Source of the DNA: Terfezia claveryi
Taxonomy: Eukaryota > Ascomycota > Pezizomycetes > Pezizales > Pezizaceae
Assembly: GCA_015179025.1 (NCBI GenBank)
Contig: WHUX01000305.1
Span: 1 to 50,299, forward strand
Direction: 5' to 3'
DNA: 50,299 nt
Shown here in pieces: positions 22,360 to 33,683 of the stretch (the first letter of the stretch is position 1; every line of letters begins with the position of its first letter). Below the pieces are notes generated by a model that was not told where the DNA came from, did not search any database, and saw only the letters and a program-made list of their open reading frames with translations. The translations under genes were made by a program, and so were the position numbers.

Positions 22360-24355
22360 ATGTCTAGTTCCCAGACACCAAGAGGGCCTCGCCAGCCCTA
22401 CCAACCCCTTACATTCCCAGATGTCACACCCCGTGCCATCACACAAAGACCTCATAATCTTCCACAGTCAGATACGATACGGAAGATGATCTCATTGACA
22501 TCCCGATGGAGGATATCCTATCTCGTGGGATAGAATCCTCAAGACACCCCATATATAGTCCGGACGAGTTGCAGTCATTTCCACCTGATTAATTGATCGA
22601 TTTGGCCTACCTTCCGAAGACCACCTCGACGAACAAACAGCAATGCCTCTTACAGCGCCATCCCGCACAACCCCACTACGTCCAATTCGACCCCCTTGTA
22701 TAGGACTAAGCCAACAAGAATATGATGAATTATTGGCTAGAATAGTTCGAGATGGAGCCACAGAATTCGAACGGCAACGAGCCGAAATTCTGAACCTTAC
22801 CGAAGGATTAAATGCCCAAGCTAGTTTTCTAAAACAAGCACAAGAAGCTCATACTATTGTATTTAATGGTGCTAGAGCAACTTATGAAGACTTAAAGTTG
22901 CTACGACAACAGGTAACTGAAGAAGTAGCAGCTCTAAAAGGGCAAACGGATGGGCAAGAAGATGCTGTGAAATGGCTAACAGTTTCCATTAAGGAAACGT
23001 TAGAAATCCAATGGAAAGAGCTAACAAAAAAGCTCAAGGAGGATACGGAGGCGATAATAGATGAGCTAAGGTTGAGTTTGATGGATCAAAGCCGATATGG
23101 GCAAGCTAAACGATTGGGCACAAAAAGGATCAAACAAGAACAAGATGATCGTATTCGGAGTTGTGAAACTAACAAGGAATCGGTAGAAGAACTCTCTCGC
23201 CGAATCCAAACTCACAAACGAAAGCTCAAAGACCTCAAGAGCAACCACTTGGCCAACAGCGCCCACCAAAACGAACTCGATCGATTGATGATGACATCGA
23301 AGATTTCATCATCCGTGGTACTCGGACAGGTCCAGTACCACCTCCACCACCTCCACCTCCTCCACCTCCAGTCCAAAAAACCCGAGTTCTTTCTGACAAG
23401 AAAGAACCCCGAAACCTCCCCCTACCTCCGAAGTTCGATGAACTTCAAGCAAGCTGAAGGAGTTCCTAATGAAGGTAGACCACACCTTTGAACGCATGCC
23501 GCTGACATATTCTACTCATAGAGAAAAAATCCTGTTCGTAGCGGATCTACTTACAGGAGGTGCGAGCACTTGGTACTAGCAAACCAACACAAGCGTACAC
23601 CAGACTCCAACTCCAGATGGGTTGAATGGGACAGTTTAACTTTTTAAACGTGAATTCATAAACGCACACCAGAACCAGCATGAGAAGCGGGATGCGAAGG
23701 TCTCCCTTCAGAAGGAGTTCCAGAAAAAAGGTGAGTTGATGAAAGATTTCATCGCTCTGTCAGGGTTCACCAGTTGGTAGCGGAACTACTACGGGAACAG
23801 CTCTGGGAGCACCTGATTGTGCAATTCAGCCTGAGACTCGGGCCCATATGGTCCGAGTCAGTACTGACAAAGACATTCTAGATAAGGTACCTGCTAGTAC
23901 AGAAATGTGCTTCAGGCTATCGCAAATGCCGGGTCTCTGGTTGAGTATGAGAAGGTTAGGGAGGCCCATGCACAGAGCCAGTTCCGTCAAAAAGAACAGG
24001 CTGCTGGTGCGAAAAAGGAGGTACCCAATACCCCCAAGACTACGAGAAAAAATCCGAGAACCTTAAAGATCGGATTACCAAACCAAAGCAGAAGGCAAAA
24101 ACCAAGCCTGATGCCAAATCCAAGCCCAAATCCGATACTTCCTCCAAAAAGGAAAAAGAGCCTGGTCAAGATAAAGTCACATATGCAATGCGACAGGCTC
24201 GGAAGAAGGATGGACAGTGCATCAAGTGTGGGGACAAAACTCACATGATGGGTGACTGTACGAATGGTTGGAAACCTATGGTTGAGTCAAAGGGAAAGGG
24301 AAAGGGAAAGGAGGAAGCAAAAAAGTGGCAACAGTGTCTGCAGGAGCGGCTGTAG
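22360..24355 (+). pseudogene. Gyp-A gag (copy A2), frame-broken
   Basis: Gag packages element RNA in virus-like particles. The start is the ATG at 22360 (MSSSQTPRGPRQPYQPL). Visible parts in order: a polar N-terminus, a long charged coiled-coil-like helix (about 22780-23270), a proline run (about 23335-23380), a Retrotrans_gag-like capsid region (PLPPKFD..., FERMPLTYS..., WYYANQHKR-type segments in A3, about 23400-24000), a basic tail, and one CCHC zinc knuckle C-X2-C-X4-H-X4-C (CIKCGDKTHMMGDC, 24218-24259). The knuckle frame ends with TAG at 24353. Frameshifts near 22473, 22595 and 23060-23120 and in the capsid part break the frame. Several are single missing bases against A3. From here to the knuckle, A2 gag is clearly more diverged from A3 than pol is. 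Confidence 0.88.
24319..24325 (+). promoter_or_regulatory. Candidate -1 frameshift heptamer A AAA AAG at gag end
   Basis: In the zinc-knuckle frame the codons are GCA AAA AAG TGG, a textbook X XXY YYZ slip sequence, 28 bases before the gag stop. The -1 frame then stays open for about 35 codons (beginning VATVSAGAAVATPLEVQFG), toward pol. A3 has A AGA AAG instead (44282-44288), a poorer slip site. This is a suggestion only. Confidence 0.4.
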
Positions 24356-24476
24356 CAACGCCACTTGAGGTTCAGTTTGGGCATATTGTGAGTGAGGATG
24401 AGTTGGATTATGGGGAAAATTCGGACTGTTAGGGATGCGGGCTATCTAGTACGTCGGGTCGGATAGTCTCGCAGGA

Positions 24477-27400
24477 TTGGTTTTCTATTTGTTTATAAGG
24501 AATGGCATCTCTGTTGGCAGTTGGAAGGAGGAACATGAAGGGGAACCTATGGATATTGACCCTGTTTTGATTAGTTCTGTTTCTCGTAATTTGTCTTCTT
24601 CTGCTATTTCTTCTCTTTCTTTATCAAATAAAAACGCAAAAAAAGGGACAAAAAGAAAAGCTGATGATGAGGTGGCTCCTCATATTGGCGCACTCGAAAA
24701 AAGACCACGAAAGGTGGCGGTGCCGGATATTTCATTGGATGGAATTAAGGATCTCTCTTTGGCAGGAAAATCGGGTGCGAAGGTATTGAAGCGTGAAGGA
24801 CTGAAATTTCTTATCTCTGTTAAGTTATCTTGGATGTACGGAGGAAATAAACGCGAAATTTCCATTAATGCTTTGGTTGATACTGGCGCAGAAGCCACGA
24901 TTTTTGATTCTTCTTTCGTTGAACAGATGATGCTGCCTTGGGTTAAGAGGGAGAAAAGACTGAGATTAGAGAGCGCCGACGGCTCGATTCTCAAGAGGTC
25001 TGGCACAGTGCAGGTTCAGAACCTGCAGATGGAGGTCCCAGATGCAAGATCGGGACGAAACAAAACTCTTGACCTGGTAACTGAGGTTGCGTGCCTCGAA
25101 CCAGGTCTTCCACTCATTTTGGGGATGGATTGGATTAAAGCCAATTGTGATAAGCTACGGGTCACCACTCCTTATGGACTCGAGCTAAAAAGAGCGTTGG
25201 AAATCGAGGAGGTTACTGATTTCGCTGACTTTGACGAAGTACTTGCAGAGACTCAATATGTCGGATTAATTGAAATAGGGGAATGGGATTATCAGAAGTT
25301 CGCTAATGGAGACGTTCGCAAGGTTATGAAAATAACAGCGACTGAAAATATCCATGAACTTGCTGATCGATTGCCAACACAGTACAGGGATTTTGTAAAA
25401 ATCTTTGGAAAGGAGTTGCAATCCGCCCTTCCCACGCACGGTCCACAAGACATGACAATTGAGTTAGAAGAAGGAAAGAGTCCCCCGTCAGGAAAACTAT
25501 ACCCCCTCTCCCCTGATGAACTGGAGCTTCTCAAAGAATACCTAGATGAGATGCTCCGAACCGGCAAGATAAGACCGAGCAAAAGCAGTGCTGGCGCTCC
25601 TATATTCTTCGCCAAACAGCCAAATGGCAAGCTCAGAATAGTCGTGGACTATAGAGGGCTCAATGCCATAACCAAAAAAGACAAGTATCCCCTACCACTT
25701 ATGACTACCCTAATGGAACAAGTTGGTACTTCACAGGTTTTCTCCAAACTCGATCTCAAACTCGGGTTTAACCTACTCAGAATAGCAGCCGGAGACGAGT
25801 GGAAAACAGCATTCAAGACAAGATATGGCTTATACGAATATACAGTTATGCCTTTTGGGCTAACTAATGCGCCATCTGTTTTCCAGCGACATGTTAACAA
25901 TATTCTATCGGAACGAATTGACCGAGGAATAGTTGTATATATTGATGATATCCTCATTTATACCCAAACAGAGGAAGAACATGTCGAGCTCGTCCGTTGG
26001 GTGCTGCAGAAACTAACGGAGAATAACCTTTGTGTCAACATAGACAAGTGTATCTTCCATGTCCCAGAAGTCGAATTCGTGGGATTTAAAGTAGGTACAA
26101 AGGGGATACAAATGGGGCAGAAGAAAGTCGAGGACATCCTCGCCTGGCAGGCTCCTCGGAACGTCAAAGAAGTGCAGAGGTTTATTGGATTTGCTAATTT
26201 CTATCGCCGGTTTATTCAAGGCTTTAGTAGTTTGGCTTTGCCGATTCAGACACTAACGCACAATGGAGTTCCTTGGAACTGGACACAGCAGTGTCAACAG
26301 GCCTTCGATGAGTTGAAATATAGGTTCACCACCGCTCCGATACTATGCCATTATCACCCAGAACGACCAAAAATGATCGAGACAGACGCGTCTGATCTAG
26401 CAAAAGCTGGTATTCTATCCCAAAAAGAACCAGATGGTCGTTGGCACCCAGTAGCGTACTATTCGAAACGCTTTATCCCAGCAGAACTTAATTACGATGT
26501 CCATGACAAAGAAATGGTCGTAATTGTCAATTGTTTCCAGAATGGAGACATTTTCTCATGGGTGCCCCGGAGGAGATAATTGTGTATACGGATCACAAGA
26601 ACCTTGAGTACTTTAATTCCACTAAGATACTCAATCGAAGGCAGGCCAGATGGGCGGAAATACTAAGCCAGTTTAATTTTAGAATCATCTACCGCCCAGG
26701 TGATAAGAATGGCAAGGCAGATGCGCTTTCTCGTCAGGTTGATCCTGACCTCGAAGGAGGGGGAGAGAAGCAGGACCACACGATTCGGATGTTCAAGCCT
26801 GGTCAATTCCAACTAGGAACAAGTGAGGAGAGTCTAGTAACGCGCCGCATCATGGCAGTGAAGGCCTCACAAACAGAAGAATCAAGTTGGTCGAAGGAGA
26901 TCCAAGAGGCTGGCCTCAAGGACGACAAGTGGTTAGGGATTCGGAACGCGTTGAAGTTTGGCAAGGAGTATCCTGGACTCGATCATTACGGTTTAGAAGA
27001 TGACATGGTAACCTATGAACGTCGCCTATATATACCTGACAACAATTCCCTTAAGTTGAAAGTGGCTTTCCAGTCATGATGCTAAAGTTGCAGGTCATTT
27101 CGGACGTGACAAAACCCTCGAGCTATGAAACGAAATTACTACTGGCCTAACATGGAAGACTGGGTACGAAACTACGTTCGCACATGCGATGCTTGCCAAA
27201 GAAACAAGACTGCAAGACACAAGAAATATGGCAAGCTCGTACCTCTTCCAATCCCCTATAGGCCGTGGGAACATATTTCGATGGATTTCATCACTGATTT
27301 ACCACCAGTCAAAGGGTATAATCAGATTTGGGTTATTGTTGATAGGTTTACTAAATGTCGCATTTCATTCCTTTAAAGAACCGGAAGGCAAAAGAGTTGG

Positions 27401-28356
27401 CTGGGATATTTGTCAAGGAGGTTTGGAGGCTGCACGGATTACCAAAGAGGGTTGTTTCGGATCGGGATTCGGTTTTACAAGTTCGTTTTGGATGGAGGTA
27501 ATGCGGTTATTAGGAGTTGAGTTGGATAAGTCCTCGGCATATCACCCCCAGACTGATGGTCAAACTGAACGAGTCAACCAGACCCTTGAGCATTATCTAC
27601 GGACGTATTGCTGTTGGGATCAGGATGACTGGGTCGAGTTATTACCATTTGCCGAGTTCTGTTATAATAACACTGTCCATTCTAGTACCAAACTCACACC
27701 ATTCTTTGCCGCATACGCTCAACACCCAGAAAATAATTTCCAGAACCCAACCGAAGCCTCAACTGAATCGAACAACCCTGAGGCAGTCAAGACAGTCGAA
27801 ACCTTGGACGCAATGAGGGAGGCTATGAGGGAGAACATGAAGGCAGCCAGGACCGGATGTCCAAATACTACAATCTCAAGGTAGCAGAGAAGGAACCGAC
27901 ATTCAAAGTGGGAGATTGGGTCATGGTCAACGCAAAGAACATCAAAACAAGGCGTCCGACCAAGAAGCTTGACTACAAGTTACGAGGGAAGTTTAGAATC
28001 AAACGGCTTATAGGCACCTATGCCTATGAGTTAGAGCTTCCCCCGAGCACAGGCAAAACTCACCCAGTTTTTCATATTAGTTTGTTGGAACCCTACCACC
28101 TTAACACGATTGCCGGCAGACGCTCCCAACACCCCCTCCAGTCGACCTCGAAGAATCGGAATACCAGGTGGAAAAGGTTAGGACAAGTGAGCTCAGGAAG
28201 GGACGGGTTATGTATTTAGTCTCTTGGAAGGGTTACGGTCCTGATGACGACACATGGGAACCATATGAGAACCTGAAGGATGGAGCAGCCGATTTAATTC
28301 GAAAATTCCATCTGGATAATCCTCGTAAGCCTCGGGACCCTGATGTTATCTTGTGA
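24477..28356 (+). pseudogene. Gyp-A pol (copy A2): protease, RT, RNase H, integrase, chromodomain
   Basis: The polyprotein that processes Gag, reverse-transcribes and integrates the element. In the first 700-residue open stretch: aspartic protease VDTGAEATIF (DTG at residues 135-137) and LPLILGMDW (211-219), RT with YIDDILIY (488-491), and the start of RNase H (ETDASDLAKAG). Then, across breaks, come RNase [11 protein letters not shown] and KADALSRQ, the integrase zinc region ([18 protein letters not shown]), core D-D-E in [21 protein letters not shown] and TDGQTERVNQ, KLRGKFRIKR (GPY/F-like), and a C-terminal chromodomain (YLVSWKGYGPDDDTWEPYEN). The stop is TGA at 28354. Against A3 the breaks are single-base losses near 26540, 27122, 27355, 27475 and 27848. 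An ATG at 24549 (MDIDPV) is the start seen in A3. RT uses YIDD rather than YVDD. Confidence 0.93.
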
Positions 28357-28584
28357 GGATTTTTCTTTTTTTCCTATATTAGGCATTAGGTTTTTTGAAT
28401 TATCTTTACGTTTTTGTTTTACCTGTATTTCTTATGCCATATTGTCCCAGGGGTGCAAAGAGACGTACGCAGCTATGTTTTGGCTGTGTATATGAGGACT
28501 GGTCCTCAAGCCCCATCCATTGTTGTTAGTAGCAATAATGATTCTGATTGCATGATCAATTAGGTTCTTGCGGACAAGAACCTT

Positions 28585-28595
28585 AAGGGGGGAGG
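28585..28595 (+). promoter_or_regulatory. Polypurine tract of A2
   Basis: AAGGGGGGAGG sits three bases before the 3' LTR. It is the expected plus-strand primer of reverse transcription. The same tract is at 40010-40020 (complement) in A3. Confidence 0.85.
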
Positions 28596-28598
28596 CAC

Positions 28599-30055
28599 TG
28601 TCACGGGGTGACATCCAGCCCTACCAAAGGTACTTGGGCCCTTATAGAACGACCCTAGAATCTATATGAACTCTAGGTACACTCTTAGCAGTGTGGTGCA
28701 AACGTTTCTAATACTTATCTATAAGAGTTAAGTATATGAAACGGGTATGAACCTCGGAGTGGTTTATAATCATCCTAGATGGTTAAGACCCTTATGGAAC
28801 GTCCATAGACCCTTGAGGGAGCTACGGTTTAAGTTTCATAAGAATCCGATTAACGGTTCAATAGTTATACTCAGATTAATATGCTGACTATATGCATATA
28901 TATGCTAGCTATATTAGCTGTTACCCTGAAGTCTTGGCGTTACCCTGAATATTGAATTATTACCCTGAACTGCAGGAAAATAATTCGGTAAAAATAACTA
29001 AAAAAATGAAGGACCGAGGGCGCACTTTAGACCAAAGTGCGTCCGGTGACACTATAAGGGAGTGCGCCCAGGACAGAGGCCAAAGGTAGGGCCAAAACAT
29101 AAAGTTCTCCGAATTTAATGTTTCAAGGTTCTATCTAGGCCTACTCTTCGTCCTGATTCCATTTCTGCAATCCTTTTTATGATCGGAGTTAAACTCATGG
29201 AGATATAAGACTTTTAATATGGTCATATAGGTCCACGAGGAGGTTTACTTATTATTGGTAATAACTCCGTGAATAATTTGGGTATCGGATAAACTAAGAT
29301 TCTATAATCTTCTATGCGTTGATACCTTTCCAATGGTAATCTACTTGTGACCCACGGTTCTCTATTCATAGAGTTATGTGCAGTTGAAAATTATTTTCAA
29401 TGGACACTAGACACTATTAAGTGAATATTGCCGGAAACATAATTAGATGCCTTCGGATATTGTCGGATGGTAATTCGATAGTATCGGGGATTGGTAACGT
29501 ATCTGAAATTGAATTTAGTTGTCTCGGATAAGAATTCTTTAATGGGATAAGCGAGCTATAAGCGAAGTAGTATAACATGCAGACATGGAATATTCTCTAC
29601 GTTCGGGTTAGTAACCTGTGACAACGAGTGCAGATAGCAACTGCATTAACAAAGGTGTGGATGGCATAACACTTAGGAAGAAATTCCAAGGTGACAGGTA
29701 GGCCCGCGTTTTATAAAATATTTTTATCATAAGAATATCTACAAACACCGCGGGATATAAATAGTGCAAGTAGTTCCGGTTGAATTTATTCTACCACCAG
29801 CGAGTATTCGAAAGCAAGAGCACCTTGAGTACACGAAGCCTACAAAGTTCTAAGTCTTGAGTTAACTTTACGTTCAAGCGACATAGGATTTATTTTGTGT
29901 TGCGAAATAAGATCCGTCGTGAGGAACTATAGTTGGATTGAACTTTACTGCTATAGGATTGATATTCTGTGTTGCGGAATAGATATCGTTGCGGCAGAAA
30001 TTACGGCCGTCCTAATAGTCGCAAGAGCGCTATCAGTCAATAGGCCCCCGTGACA
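28599..30055 (+). repeat. 3' LTR of A2
   Basis: 1,457 bp from TGTCACGGGGTGACATCC to CCCCCGTGACA. The TATAAATA box is at 29756-29763. The first 15 bases are themselves an inverted repeat (TGTCAC GGG GTGACA). The target duplication CAGCC follows. Confidence 0.97.
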
Positions 30056-30157
30056 CAGCCGTTCATGTCGTCAGAAGTTAGTATCCTTCTGTTGTGTCTA
30101 GTGGAGCATACTTGTGTTGCATTGGGCCTGTGGCATGAGTTACATCTGAGCTATGCC
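30056..30157. other. Short host or older-element sequence between A2 and A4
   Basis: 102 bp, beginning with the CAGCC duplication. No gene or repeat is recognised. Confidence 0.4.
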
Positions 30158-30699
30158 ACATTTGGCTGTTTGGCGAAGAATATAGGAGCACCAGCACTGC
30201 TTTTGCTCGTCTTATCTTGCCGGTTCGGAGCATCTCATCTAGGTATTCTTTGAGAAGCTCATTCATCAGGGGAGAGGGGGTATAGTTTTCCTGACGGGGA
30301 CTCTTTCCTTCTTCTAACTCAATAGTCATGTCTTGTGGACCGTGGTAGGAAGGGCGGATTGCAACTCCTTTCCAAGATTTTTACAAAATCCTGTACTGTA
30401 TTGGCAATCGATCAGCAAGTTCATGGATATTTTCAGTCGCTGTTATTTTCATAACCTTGCGACATCTCCATTAGCGAACTTCTGATAATCCCATTCCCCT
30501 ATTTCAATTAATCGACATATTGAGTCTCTGCAAGTACTTCATCAAAGTCAGGAAATCAGTAACCTCCTCGATTTCCAACAATCTTTTTAGCTTGAGTCTA
30601 TAAGAGTGATGACTTGTAGCTTATCACAATTGGCTTTAATCAATCCATCCCCAAAATGAGTGGAAGACCTGGTTCGAGGCACGCAACCTCAGTTACTAG
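30158..30699 (-). pseudogene. Gyp-A pol fragment (A4): protease tail to RT N-terminus
   Basis: Read on the minus strand, it covers VTEVACLEPG and ILGMD of the protease end, the connection with MTIELEEGKS, and the RT N-terminus to FFAKQPN-equivalent sequence (frame broken there). It matches A3 at 42983-43530 with many single-base losses and some substitutions. Its upstream edge abuts an LTR end (30700) in an order that an intact element cannot have (LTR followed directly by protease), so this is a deletion or nested-insertion joint. Confidence 0.85.
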
Positions 30700-32163
30700 T
30701 ATCAGGTGGGCCCTATTGACTGATAGCACTCTTGCGACTATTAGGACGGCCGTAATTTCCTGCCGCAACGATATCTATTCCGCAACACAGAATATCAATC
30801 CTATAGCAGTAAAGTTCAATCCAACAATAGTTCCTTACAAGGGATCTTATTTCGCAATACAAAATAAATGCTATATCACTTGAACGTAAAGTTAATATAA
30901 GACTTAGAACTTTGTAGGCTTCGTATACTCAAGGTGCTCTTGCTTTCGAATACTCGCTAGTAGTAGAAAACATTCAACTAGAACTATTTGCACAATTTAA
31001 ATCCCGCGGTGTTCGTAAATATTCTTATGATAAAAATATTTTTTATACAACGCAGGTCTACTTGTTACCTTAGAATTTTTCCTAAGTGTTAAGCTATCTA
31101 TACCTTTATTAATGCAGTTGCTATCTGCACTCGTTGTCACAGGTTACTAACCTAAACGTAAAAATATTCCCATCGCTGCATATTATACATACTTCGCTTA
31201 TAGCTCGCTTATCCCATTAAAGAATTCTTATTCGAGATAACTAAATTCAATTTCAGATACGTTACCAATCCCCGATACTATCAAATTACTATCCGACAAT
31301 ATCCGAAGGTATCTAATTATGTTTCTGGCAATATTTACTTAATAGTGTTTAGTGTCCATTGAAAATAATTTTCAACTGCACATAACTCTATGAATAGAGA
31401 ACCGTGGATCACAAGTAGATTATCATTGGAAAGATATCAACGCATAAAAGATTATATAATCTTAGTTTATCTCGATACCCAAATTATTCATGTAGTTATT
31501 ACCAATAAAAAGTAAACCTCTTCGTAAACCTATATGACTATATTAAAAGTCTTATATCTCCATAGGTTTAACTCCGATCATAAAAGGGATTGCAGAAATG
31601 GAATCAAAACGAAGAGTAGGCCTAGATAGAACCTTGAAACATTAAATTCGGGGAACTTTATGTTTTGGCACTACCTTTGTCATCTGTCTTGGGTGCACTC
31701 CATTATAGTGTCACCGGACGCACTTTGGCCTAAAGTGCGCCCTCATGACTTCATTTTTTTATTTATTTTTACCAAATTATTTTCCTGCAGTTCAGGGTAA
31801 TAATTTAATATTCAGGGTAACGCCAAGACTTCAGGGTAACAGCCTATATATAGCTAGCAAATATATGCATATAGTCAGCATATTAATCTGAGTATAACTA
31901 TTGAACCGTTAATCAGATACTTATGAAACTTGAACCGTAGCTCCTTCAAGGGTCTATGGACGTTCCTTAAGTGTCTTAACTATCTAGGATGATTATAAAC
32001 TACTCCAAGGTTCATACCTGTTTCATATACTAAACTATTATAGATAAGTATTAGAAATGTTTGCACTACACTGCTAAGAGTGGACCTAGAGTTCATGTAG
32101 AATCAAGGGTCATTCTATAAGGGCCCAAGTACCTTTGGTAGGGCTGGATGTCACCCCGTGACA
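30700..32163 (-). repeat. Gyp-A LTR (3' LTR of A4)
   Basis: A full-size LTR (1,464 bp). The left end TATCAGGTGGGCCC is a decayed TGTCACGGGGGCCC and the right end is intact (CACCCCGTGACA). It is preceded, in element sense, by the polypurine tract and pol end at 32164-32909. It has more substitutions than the LTRs of A2 and A3 and is therefore older. Confidence 0.92.
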
Positions 32164-32909
32164 GTGCCTCCCTCCTTAAGGTTCATGTCCACAAGAACCT
32201 AATTGATCATGCAATCATATCCATTATTGCTACTAACAACAATAGATGGTGCTTGAGGACCAGTCCTCATATACGACAGCCAAAACATAGCTGCCCACAT
32301 CTCATTACACTCCTGGAACAATATGGCATAAGAAATACAGGTAAAACAAAAACGTAAAGATAATTCAAAAAACCTAATGCCTAATAATAGGAAAAAAAGA
32401 AAAATCCTGACAAGATAACATTAGGGTCCCGAGGCTTACAAGGATTATCTAGATGGAATTTTCGAATTAAACCAGCTGCTCCATCCTTCAGGTTCTCATA
32501 TGGTTTCCATATGTCGTCATCAGGACCGTAATTCTTCCAAGAGACTAAATATATAACCCGTCCCTTCCTAAGCTCACTCGTCCTAACCTTTTCCACCTGG
32601 TATTCCAATTCTTCGAGGTCGACTGGAGGGGGTGTTGGTGAGCGTCTGCCGGCAATCGTGTTAAGGTGGTAGGGTTAAAACAAACTAATATGAAAAACTG
32701 GGTGAGTTTTGCCTGTACTTGGGGGAAGCTCTAACTTATAGGCATAAGTGCCAATAAGTCATTGAATTCTAAACTTCCCTCGTAACTTGTAGTCAAGCTT
32801 GTTGGTCGGACGCCTTGATTTGATATTCTTTGCGTTGACCATGACCCAATCTCCCACTTTGATTATCGGTTCCTTCTCTGCTACCTTGAGATTATAGTAT
32901 TTGGATATC
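32164..32909 (-). pseudogene. Gyp-A pol 3' end (A4): integrase C-terminus and chromodomain
   Basis: The minus strand reads KYYNLKVAEKEP, VGDWVMVNAKNIK, KLDYKLRGKFRI, then the chromodomain (EYQVEKVRTSELRKGRV..., YLVSWKNYGPDDDIWKPYEN) and the tail DPNVIL. The usual TGA stop is changed (TTGTCAGG for TTGTGAGG), so the frame runs a few codons on. The frame is broken between the two open parts near 32640-32760. Upstream it is cut at 32910 by the Gyp-B LTR, exactly at TTGGATATC, so the rest of this copy is missing. It is non-functional. Confidence 0.9.
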
Positions 32910-33463
32910 TGTAATAAGGGCTCTGGGGGATAAGACGACCAAGGGGTACGCCGGGGCAAGGGCAAGGCTAGGATAACACACACGTAGGAACGCTACGTGT
33001 ATGACCAGGGGGAGGCTGAGACGGGAGCCAAGGGCAGGAGGCAAGAGGGGCAGAGGGCAGGGGACACGAGACACGCGGAAGCAGTTGCCGCATGTGTCAA
33101 GAGAGGCAGCTGGGCTGCAAACACAAGGCGAGGCAAGGCAAGGACAGGAGGTTCGCGGGGTGGGCAGCAGGGCTGCAGAGTCGAGGTGAGATAAGGAGGT
33201 GCACAAGGGAGATGCACCAGCGTGGAGAGAAGCAAGGCCCTGTATTGGATTTACAAGATGTTGGATGAGGATCCAACGAGAGGGCGGAGAAAGCAAGCTA
33301 TATATACAGGCTTCCTTCCTAGCCAAGGCCACTGGAAGGAATAAGGTTCCCGAGACCCCTTATCTCAGGAACAGAGATAACAACGATATCAATCAACAAT
33401 AACGAGAGTCGGACGGAATCCCGTCTGACTCTCAAACCCGGCTAGGAAAGGACGGTTATGACA
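32910..33463 (-). repeat. Gyp-B LTR (3' LTR)
   Basis: A 554-bp candidate LTR bounded by TGTAATAAGGG on the left and GGTTATGACA on the right (in element sense TGTCATAACC...CCCTTATTACA). It is next to a purine tract and lies downstream of the Gyp-B integrase and chromodomain. It is GC-richer than its surroundings. There is no second copy in the window, so the boundaries rest on the termini and the sharp junction with A4. Confidence 0.72.
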
Positions 33464-33477
33464 CTATCCCCCCTTTA
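33464..33477 (-). promoter_or_regulatory. Polypurine tract of Gyp-B
   Basis: The complement strand reads AAAGGGGGGATAG directly before the LTR, as expected for a 3' LTR on the minus strand. Confidence 0.7.
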
Positions 33478-33683
33478 GGCTCGGAGCACCAGCGATGAAA
33501 GACAAGACAAGGCGAAAGGCAAGGCAAAAACAAACAAACAAAACAGGCGACTAAAACCAATAACCAATAACCCATAACACAACCCCAATGCCGGAAGTAC
33601 GTACCAACAATAATCCCAACAACAATGACAATAACAACAGCGACAAAACGACCCTAATAACCAATTCCAGGACGACAAGAACA

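Larger units (their letters stand above)
20855..30055 (+). mobile_element. Gyp-A copy A2: complete Ty3/Gypsy chromovirus with TSD CAGCC
   Basis: A 9.2-kb LTR retrotransposon with 5' LTR 20855-22308, leader, gag, pol, polypurine tract and 3' LTR 28599-30055. It is flanked by the five-base duplication CAGCC (20850-20854 and 30056-30060), so both ends come from one integration. Domain order protease-RT-RNase H-integrase-chromodomain places it in the chromovirus branch of Ty3/Gypsy. Coding breaks, mostly one-base deletions relative to A3 or A1, would prevent expression as written. Confidence 0.97.
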
